Positions 56,930 through 64,000 of a stretch of 64,000 nt of DNA are shown one piece after another. The notes under the pieces were generated by a model. It was not told where the DNA came from and searched no databases. It was given only the letters and a program-made list of their open reading frames with translations. The stretch comes from Rhipidocladum racemiflorum (taxonomy: Eukaryota > Streptophyta > Magnoliopsida > Poales > Poaceae). The stretch lies in NCBI GenBank assembly GCA_036346355.1, contig CM070576.1, positions 57,583,712 through 57,647,711 of the forward strand. Reading direction: 5' to 3'. The stretch's first letter is position 1; each line of letters opens with the position of its first letter. The position numbers were made by a program, and so were the translations under genes.

Positions 56930-58714
56930 TCTGGGTGCAATCAGATCGGATAATTTTCGGCTGATCGGATGTGTTCGAATCGGATTCAAATAAATTTTTT
57001 TGGATATTTTTCGGATTCGATATCAGTTTTGGGTACTTTTTTCAGATTCGGATTCGGGAGAATACTATCCGTCGGATCGGGATATTTCGAACTTTTCTCG
57101 CATATATCCGATCAATTTTAATCGGATATCCGACCAGGCATCGGCGCCGCACCTCGCCGATTCCTCTAGACCGAGCTCGCGGATGATGTGACCGTCGGAG
57201 AAGATGCGGTCAGCGCCGACCAGCAGCGGGAAATACTGCACGCTGGTGCATTGCTGCAAGCCGAAATTGAAGTCCTCCTCTTGGGTCGCCGCGGACATCC
57301 ACCACATCGAGAAGAGCTCCGCGGGGTCCATGTCGATGAAGGACGCAGAACTGTTGAAGGAATGCCCGAGGTTGCCTTCGCCGCCGCCAACTTCAGCTCT
57401 AGCAACTTCCTCTGCCCGCATGATGGCTCCGCATCCAGCGTCCCCAAGGTGAGGGAGCTAGCTGCGCCCGTCACCATCAGATCCATGGAGGAGCGTGTCG
57501 GTGGGCAATCGTTGTCGTCATCCGCGGTGGCTATTGAAATAGAACATGAGAGGGGCCAAGCCATGGGAGACTGAGGACGTGGGGCAACAGGAGGGGAGCG
57601 GCCAGAGGCAGAGTCGAGGGGTCGGCCGGTGGTCGGAGGGCCGGTGATTGGGTGGGCTAGAGTGGCGGCGGAAGGTTGGATCGAAAGGATGTAGATGGGG
57701 AGAAGAGATAGGAGAGAGAGGGAGTAGAGAAGAGGAAGAAGAGAGGATAAGGCCCGGTCGGGTGGGGAAAAGAAATGAGGAAGAAAAAGAAAAGAGAAGG
57801 GGAAAGAAAAGGAGGAAGAAGTTGGGTGCTTTTTTGTGTGTGTATGCAGTTTTAATAATATATTTGTGGGGATTTACCAGTCAATCGCACTGCTTAATGA
57901 GGTTTTAGGAGGTGTTAATGTATAATTAAGGGATTGATATTCGCAACCGGGATGTGATTGGGCTGGTACTAATCGAAGTTGGGTGTTTTACTAGACTAAC
58001 GTTAGGATTTTTAGAGGATTCTGGTGCGTGATGTGTGCTTTTGGGTGGATTTCAACTTTCAGGCTTCCCTCGCACTTGTGTATGATTTGTGGGGTACAAT
58101 GCGCTGTCAGCTGTGCGTAAGTAGTGAATTGAGCCCGGCTTTGTTGGTTATGCTGCTACTTGCATATAGACTTATAGAGCCATGTTTTCATACTAAACAT
58201 CATCTGAGCATTACATGCCTAGCTGGACCAAACAACTAAACAAGTGATTCTAAACTGACTTGCATTGAATTTTTTTTAGTATTTTGATTGGGTTCAAATC
58301 CTCAAATTTTTACACATATTATAGTCTACTCTTAAGTTTACTTTAATTATAGACTTATATTTGCTATGCTAACATGGCTGGCATTTTGGTGTGGTGGAAG
58401 CCCTGGGTGAAGCCAGAGAATGTGGCGGCGGTGACACGGAAGGAGCATATGGTTTGGTTGCATTGAAACTCATATGAATGGTTAAACATTGCTATAAGTG
58501 TGTTTTATACGGTATCTATTTTCGCACGATATCCGATAAAAAATATCCGGTACTGTATCGACTTCGCTCCGTATTCGCTTCGAATCCGTGGCCAGTATTA
58601 TCCACGTCATATGCGTATCCGGCACTGTCCGTACCCGATTTCAAGTCCAACAAAAAATATATTTTAAAATATAAAAAAAACGATATTCAACCATATCCAA
58701 ACCGATTGCACCCT
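56930..58714. mobile_element. hAT-like element (1.8 kb) with captured gene 5' end
   Basis: Ends GGGTGCAATCAGATCGG (left) and, inverted, GGGTGCAATCGGTTTGG (right). The flanks are rich in CGGAT/ATCCG words (56936-57130 and 58508-58640) on both sides. Such ends and GGATAT-rich subterminal DNA are usual in plant hAT elements. No clear 8-bp TSD and no transposase, so it is non-autonomous. The interior holds a GC-rich gene fragment on the minus strand. Confidence 0.45.
57140..57850 (-). pseudogene. Captured 5' part of a host gene, possibly DUF1645 family
   Basis: On minus, a pyrimidine-rich leader (57640-57850) precedes an ATG at 57564. The first part reads MAWPLSCSISIATADDDNDC and MVTGAASSLTLGTLDAEPSC. 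After a frame change the second part (57065-57421) reads FNSSASFIDMDPAELF, EEDFNFGLQQC, and LVGADRIFSDGHIIRELG. The ADxxFxDGxI pattern near an acidic-aromatic DFxF resembles the DUF1645 proteins of plants (unknown function). One frameshift; truncated at the element end. Confidence 0.35.
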
Positions 58715-60060
58715 ACTCTCGTTTTATCATTAATTGCACAAGCCTTTAGGTGCTACCAACACCTGATCACAGTACGGCTATGGCCTCCCTCTAGATGTCC
58801 TATCCTATACTTGCGTCGTTTTACTGGCCGAAGTCAATACGGTACTCTTACAATCCTGAGGATGCTCAAGTGGGTCTACACCCTACTTGTGCCTAGTGCT
58901 GTCCGTCTAATCATGTACTGCCATGGGTAGTTTTGGTTTGTTTGTGCTTGTTTTGGTATGATTTCAACCTTTACGCTGAACGCTGGCCTGCTGAACGATC
59001 CCAATCTTTTGTCCGCCTACAGTTCTTCTGCATGCTGCGTAGCTGCACCGAAAGACATTAGTGTCATTACCCTTAGACCAGTTAAAGAATTTCCTTCAAG
59101 AGCTACCCCAGTACTTGTCCAGCATTTCCATTAAATTTTCCTTCACGAGTAGGAGGCAAAGGAGTCACTGCTCGTTGGTAGTTGACCAGCATATCTGTAT
59201 ATGTCATGTGAGCAAAGGCAGGGCGCAGAAGATTTCCCTCGGAACTCGTCCAAGATCGCGCTGCAAGATCGCCATGGCAGTGACGAGACTGCAGGGCCCA
59301 TGCATGCATGTAGCATAGCGAATAGCCGATCGTAGGCTCACGATGGAGCGACGCGCAGGCACGCAGCAGAGGCTATAAATGGGTTGCCCAAATCGGTGCA
59401 AGAAATGTGGAGTTTAATGGCTCGCAGTCGCGGAATTATTCTCCGGACGGGATAGCGACGAGTGAAGTCCTGCACGATGATGAATGCCCCCGGAAGAAGC
59501 CTAGACAGGAAGTAAGCGTGGTGCATGTATGTATGTGTGTGTAAGAGAGGCAGAACCCAAGATCTGGACTAGTAGCATCATTTGTGGCCATGTATGTACG
59601 TATGGCGTTGTGCGTGCATGTCCTTGTTTACTTGCTCGGCGTGTTTCCAAGTTTTTCTTTTCAATATAAATTATATAAATTTTAAAATAAATAAAAATTT
59701 TAAAACAAGTAAAAGAGTAATTATTTATCATCTACTCTTATTTTTTACTTTAATAGCATCTAGCCGTAGGATACGTATCTGTTGCCCGTTACAGCGACGC
59801 ACAAAGCACAAACGTCCCACATCTCGGCGACTCACGCGCAGCCACACGTTTGCCGTTGCCACTAACATCATTTGCATGAGGTGAGCAATGTTGACTACAG
59901 TATACAATATGGAAACTTATAATAAGTTTCCAGATACGTCATAACTGGCTGAGGCCATAAATATTAGTATATTAATAGCAAGCTATGAAAGTAACTTATA
60001 ATACATTTCATTATTAACTTATTTAGATACAAAGTTTTAGTAGGTTTTATGTGTTAAAGT
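58715..60060. other. Intergenic DNA, nothing recognised
   Basis: No supported gene. A short A/T-rich inverted segment at about 59700-59760 (AAGTAAAAGAGTA / TACTCTTATTTTTTACTT) resembles the core of the MITE at 61473-61616. Confidence 0.5.
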
Positions 60061-60700
60061 TTCAAAGGTTTCACGAGTTTCAGTGCTATGTTTCACAATA
60101 TTTTACAGACAAGTTTCATGAGATTTTCAAAGTGTTTCAGCCAGATAATTCAGGATTTCATAGTGTTTAGTGCAAATAATTCAGCTTTATTAAATTTCGT
60201 GATATCTCACATGCAAATAGGTTTCACCGGTTTCATAGTGTTCCATAAACCAGTTTCACAGATATGTTTCATCAGGTTTCACAGGTAAGTTCGGATTTTA
60301 CAACTATGTTTTAGTAAGTTACATGTGTTAAGTTTCAAAGGTTTTATGAGTTTCAGTGTTAAGTTTCACAACATTTTATAGACAAGTTTCACGAGGTTTT
60401 AAAGTGTTTCATCTGGATAATTCAGTTTTATTAAGTTTCATGATGTTTCACAAATAAATTTCACTAGATTTCATAGTGTTTTCATCAACCAGGCTGTCTT
60501 AAGAGTTTCACCTATAAGTTTTATGATATATCATAGATGAGTTTCATGATGTTTCACAGATAAGTTTCACCAGGTTTTAGTTTTCCATCAACTGGTTTCA
60601 CAGATACATTTCATCAGGTTTTATAGTGTTCCATCAACGTTTCACAGATAAGTTTCATAATGTTTCACAGATAGGTTTGATATTACGGCATTATTTTGTA
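60061..60700. repeat. Degenerate simple-repeat field, GTTTCA(C/T)
   Basis: Dozens of irregular units of the form GTTTCACAGATAAGTTTCAT and GGTTTCATAGTGTTTCA, with no fixed period. No ORF. Ends before the XTH fragment. Confidence 0.8.
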
Positions 60701-60919
60701 TTTAAAGCTCCAACTATCATTCTTGCTGGTGTGAGTTAAGCGGGAAGATTGCTGACATACCAAATGAAACAATGTATATCAATTTATATAAAGGTAGTTT
60801 CATACTATAGTCCGATAACTATGAAGTTTCATACTACGACCAAATGAATGCGTCGGTTCCATTTCATTTCATTGTTTATTCGGTTTGGTTTTAGAGAGAG
60901 GGAACTAGATGATGCAGTG

Positions 60920-61270
60920 CGTACATAGTACATGGTGACGACGCTGGCGGAGTTGTTGTCGACGAGCTTGAGCTTCATGCTGAACCATCCCGAACAGGTA
61001 CTTCTGCTTCATTTGGAACTCACCACCTGGAAGAAAGGAAGGAGCGACCGATTTAAACACCACATTTACTAGGATCTATCGATCCTATGAACTGAAGTAA
61101 ACTGGTAGCTTGGTGCTTACCAGTGTTCTTATCGTGGTAAAGGTACGACGTCTGGTCGTCGGCGGAGGTCTTGACGTGGTCCTCAACGTCGGTGATCTTG
61201 AAGTTGTTGCCGAACGACAACGACGATGACGACGACGTCGCGTTGCCCACCACATGAGCACCCTCAAAGA
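60920..61270 (-). pseudogene. Two-exon fragment of a xyloglucan endotransglucosylase/hydrolase (XTH) gene
   Basis: Minus-strand exon A (61261-61121) reads SFGNNFKITDVEDHVKTSAD and YLYHDKNTG. A GT..AG intron (61120-61027) joins in phase to exon B (61026-60927), FQMKQKYLFG then, after one extra base, WFSMKLKLVDNNSASVVTMY. These are the N-terminal strands of the GH16 XTH fold, enzymes that cut and rejoin cell-wall xyloglucan. The catalytic EIDFE motif and the rest of the gene are absent, and exon B is frameshifted. A remnant, not a working gene. Confidence 0.72.
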
Positions 61271-61472
61271 AAAAAAAAAAAAAAAAGACTTACGTAACGC
61301 ACTGGCTTGAAAGGCGGTGTGTAATGGCTGCATGCATGTGCCCTCTAGATCGGTAGAGTCGTGCATGCACCCGCCTAAGATATATCCAGAGCTAGTACCA
61401 GCAAATAGAAGGCATTCAAATATACCTTTAGAAAGCTGGAGAACAGTAGTATTTCTGTTATTGAATAGTGCG

Positions 61473-61616
61473 TGAGAGGTGCTTCTATGCTCTTCCTTTT
61501 AGTACAAGTTGCACAAATCTTGAAGCAAGCGAAGGGGTAAGTAATCACCATCTACCCTTCATTCATGCTTTAATAGTTGTGCAACTTTTAAAAGGAAAAG
61601 CATAGAAGCACCTCTC
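61473..61616. mobile_element. 144-bp hairpin MITE with 8-bp TSD
   Basis: GAGAGGTGCTTCTATGCT at the left is matched by its inverse at the right, and the complementarity continues through CCTTTTA and GTTGCACAA to a loop around AGTAATCACCATC. ATAGTGCG occurs on both sides (61465-61472, 61617-61624), an 8-bp duplication as made by hAT transposases. The one-base ambiguity at the termini does not affect this. Confidence 0.8.
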
Positions 61617-61793
61617 ATAGTGCGTTGATGCTGCATGCATACCACTTATGACCGATATTGAGCATCCAGGTATTGGAGATGCGCTATATCATCTCAGTTT
61701 GGAAGTAAATAGCGGCTGGAATCGGTTCTTTTACGCTCACATTATACTCCACGATTCTGGCAGGGAGATGTCAGCCTCTCGCTAGCTAGCATA

Positions 61794-61816
61794 AGATACG
61801 GCGTATCTGGAGATAC
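61794..61816. promoter_or_regulatory. Inverted AGATACG cluster, candidate type-B response regulator sites
   Basis: AGATACGGCGTATCT is a perfect 7-bp inverted repeat with one central base, followed at two bases by another AGATAC that forms a second dyad with GTATCT. AGATACG-type words are preferred by GARP-domain type-B response regulators, which activate type-A genes in cytokinin signalling. Lies about 650 bp upstream of the TATA box. Function is inferred. Confidence 0.4.
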
Positions 61817-62166
61817 ACCGTATGATCAAGTACCACAATTACTGACGTACTACAGTACCGTAATTGCCCAGATATTCGTACGCAACGTGCCAACAGGCAC
61901 GTGTAGACAGATATGTACTGCAAAATGGACGCGTGCTCGGTAGAGTACGCGATCCATGTATACGGGTGGATGCACGCGCGGTGCATCAGGCCAATAAATG
62001 AACAATCCTACCACTACCAGTACAACGTCGATACAGAGCGAGAGCGGGGGAGAGAGGTGAAGCAGCGATGGGATCCATTTAAGAGAAGAGATTCGGTGGC
62101 GCCGGTGCCGAGCCGTGCCAGGCAGGAAGGGAGTTAATTCCTGCACGCTCTGTTCGCGGCAACAAA

Positions 62167-62173
62167 AGATACG
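62167..62173 (+). promoter_or_regulatory. Single AGATACG motif
   Basis: A further copy of the candidate type-B regulator half-site, about 275 bp before the TATA box. Confidence 0.3.
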
Positions 62174-62442
62174 TCTCGTTGCTCCCCCTCCGCCGCATGA
62201 TGCCTCGTGCCAGCTTTCAGCTTTTGCCCGCGCGCGCGACCGGATCCATTGCAACCCCGCGCCGCGCGTCCATGAGCCACGCCCCACGGGGATTCGGCCG
62301 TATCCGATCCGCGGCGGGCCGTATCGATATCTTGGATCCACTCAAACCTTCACCCCATCCCCCTGCCACCGCGCCGCTGCGTTGCGATCTCCTCGTCTTC
62401 CTTCTCTCCCCCACCTAGCCCATGGGCTCTCCTCGCCGCCTG

Positions 62443-62450
62443 TATATAAG
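62443..62450 (+). promoter_or_regulatory. TATA box of the response regulator gene
   Basis: TATATAAG, 157 bp upstream of the ATG. Transcription would start near 62475, giving a leader of about 125 nt that includes a (GTG)n run. Confidence 0.7.
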
Positions 62451-62599
62451 CACACCCCCACCCAGGGACTGTGACCTGCGCTGCTCGGTCACAGTCACGC
62501 ACCGCACTCCCAAAGCCTCTCTCGCCATTCGATCTCTCTACGAGACGAGCGTCGTGGTGGTGGTGGTGGTAGGTAAGAGTGCTCGGTGAGGGAGGGGCG

Positions 62600-63426
62600 A
62601 TGGCGAGCTGCAGGGGCCGTGCCGTCGAGGGAGGCGCGCCGCACGTTCTCGCGGTGGACGACAGCTCGGTGGACCGCGCCGTCATCTCCGGCATTCTCCG
62701 GAGCTCTCAGTTTCGTGGTGAGTAGTCGTGTGCCGACGCACAGCATCCATCGGAAGAGCTTGCATGGTTCTCTTCTTCTCTTCTTCCGTTGGCCTGTTTT
62801 TGTAACAACAAGTGCGCGTGCATGTGCGCAGTGACTGCCGTGGACAGCGGGAAGAGGGCCTTGGAGCTGCTGGGCTCGGTGCGCCATCTTACTAATCCTT
62901 TTGTCCCGTTTATTCCGAATTTCGTTGTGTTTTGTGTGTGGAGCTACAAACGTTTTCTTGTGTTTGCAGGAACCCAATGTGAGCATGATAATCACTGACT
63001 ACTGGATGCCGGAGATGACTGGGTACGAGCTCCTCAAGAAGGTCAAGGTACGTGATACGACAATCTTTTCTTGTCAACTTCCATAATATCATGCATGTAC
63101 AGCTAGATCATCAACTTTTTCGCTATGGCGATGGAAACGGCGCGCATGCAGGAGTCGTCCAGCCTGAGGGGGATCCCCGTGGTGATCATGTCCTCGGAGA
63201 ACGTGCCTACAAGGATAAGCAGGTTAGTAGTATGTGTGGCATGGGCACCCATGTCTGCACCCAACTACCCAAGTCATTCTTGTCTTTTCACAACTTATTT
63301 TCTTCTTGACACGTTTTTTTTTTTTTTTGGTTTGTCAGGTGCTTGGAGGAAGGAGCAGAAGACTTCTTGCTGAAGCCCGTCCGGCCGTCCGATGTGTCGC
63401 GGCTGTGCAGCCGTGTCCTCCGGTGA
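62600..63426 (+). CDS. Type-A response regulator of cytokinin signalling, five exons
   Basis: Exons 62600-62717, 62832-62878, 62970-63047, 63152-63222 and 63339-63426 all have GT..AG introns and keep one frame, giving 133 residues. The protein is one receiver domain: acidic pocket VDD (Asp20, Asp21), phospho-acceptor Asp65 in IITDYWMPEMTGYELL, Ser95 in VVIMSSEN, Lys117 in FLLKPVRP. It has only about 14 residues before the fold and almost no C-terminal tail, and no GARP DNA-binding domain, so it is type A. Such proteins take phosphate from His-phosphotransfer proteins and dampen cytokinin responses. The first ATG after the TATA box is in frame. TGY and ENVPTRISRCLEEGAEDF are family-typical. 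Closest, by memory, to the short rice OsRR9/OsRR10 type. Confidence 0.93.
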
Positions 63427-64000
63427 GGGCAGCGTACGCACGGTGGGCATCCATGGACGACTGAAATGCTCCTGCATGCATGTGGCCTCGGTGTTTTGGG
63501 ACATGGAATATTAGTCGTAGTAGCGATGTTAGTATGCATCAGCGTGACAACATGTGGCTCCTATATAAGTTAGTTACGGGGCTCTGTATTTTGCTTCTTC
63601 CGTGTCTTCCCCTCTTAGTTTTGTTGTGTTCGAGTACTTATTTTGAAGCGCGTGATGTCCTGTTTGCTTGCCTGTATGTTTCAGTTTCATGGGTTTGTTC
63701 AGTAAAAACGAAGTTTGCTGCAAGTGTTGATGACGAGGTTTATTTAATCTTTCTGAAGCAACATGGTATTATTTAATCTTTCTGACGAGCATATTTTTAT
63801 TTACAAAGTACACTGTATGCGGAAAGCTGTCTGAATAATTAACAAGATCTGTTGATGAAGGAAAAAGATATCCGTAAGATCGTACATTTGATTGCCAGTA
63901 CTTGAGTTCCAAGTTTGTACTCTTTAAGTCTTAAAGTTAGTTAATGCCATTTGTGGAAACATGGCCTTAACTGCTGAGTAGGAGTACTGACTGTCTTGTG
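63427..64000. other. 3' UTR and downstream flank of the response regulator
   Basis: T-rich 3' region with a GTATTATTTAATCTTTCTGA-like direct repeat (about 63738-63785). No canonical AATAAA close to the stop was seen. No further gene before the window edge. Confidence 0.5.

Larger units (their letters stand above)
61625..62440. other. Upstream region of the response regulator gene
   Basis: No ORF with support. Contains AGATACG motifs and several GGATCC words (about 62069, 62243, 62333), then a GC-rich proximal part. Confidence 0.6.

Noticed and set aside
58478..58930. 150-residue plus-strand ORF
   Set aside because: Starts in subterminal hAT-like repeats and crosses the element end; no family features.
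62901..63086. Alternative ORFs across response-regulator introns
   Set aside because: They read through GT..AG introns; the five-exon model gives a complete receiver domain.

Overview
The window is nuclear DNA of a flowering plant, almost certainly a grass (Poaceae). The reasons are the density and nesting of LTR retrotransposons, the Tat-lineage Ty3/gypsy and large SIRE-type Ty1/copia elements, a PIF/Harbinger element, spliced genes with GT..AG introns, and a GC-rich type-A cytokinin response regulator. The species cannot be fixed from the sequence alone. About 95% of the window is transposable-element DNA or its debris. The only gene that reads as intact is the five-exon response regulator at the right edge (62600-63426).

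Layout. (1) 1-7875 is the right part of a Tat-lineage gypsy element on the plus strand: protease, RT, two RNase H domains, integrase, then an antisense plant-mobile-domain (PMD) gene relic and the 3' LTR. (2) About 8000-9864 and 32322-33300 are the two halves of an older DNA transposon, probably hAT-like, split by the next element. (3) 9865-32316 is a complete Tat gypsy element on the minus strand with a CCATC target-site duplication (TSD). Its antisense accessory gene was itself split by (4) 13486-24780, a complete 11.3-kb minus-strand copia element with an ATCCC TSD. (5) 34252-37706 is a small LTR element with no gag or pol, carrying only an accessory gene with introns. (6) 38648-47213 is an 8.6-kb PIF/Harbinger element (TAA TSD) with transposase, Myb-like ORF1, minisatellites and a captured piece of a NET2/kinase-interacting-protein gene. 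(7) About 47520-48802 is an old LTR pierced by a 620-bp solo LTR (GGAGC TSD). (8) About 49400-54180 is a probable long-LTR relic pierced by a 1.56-kb copia solo LTR (AAATA TSD). (9) 54180-62400 is mostly degraded DNA with a hAT-like element carrying a captured gene 5' end, a simple-repeat field, a two-exon xyloglucan endotransglucosylase (XTH) fragment and a 144-bp hairpin MITE. (10) The response regulator closes the window.

Two patterns go beyond ordinary annotation. First, three separate Tat-type elements each carry an accessory gene antisense to the retroviral genes, near the 3' LTR, with a TATA box about 95-150 bp upstream of its ATG. The genes are of at least two unrelated kinds (PMD, and a gypsy-transposase/Transposase_28-like domain). 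Second, the copia element contains 16 perfect copies of the 13-bp palindrome CCGGA-N3-TCCGG in five places: two in the LTR, two in the env-position region, and one inside the coding linker between integrase and RT. A diverged relative, the solo LTR at 52397-53956, carries about 17 copies with the same architecture but a changed half-site (TCGGA..TCCGA, often longer). Both arms have changed together, as expected if the dyad itself is maintained.

Most element genes carry stops or frameshifts and are called pseudogenes. Coordinates of LTR ends, TSDs and the response-regulator exons were read base by base. Domain limits inside decayed elements are approximate, and family names rest on recognised motifs, not on a database search.
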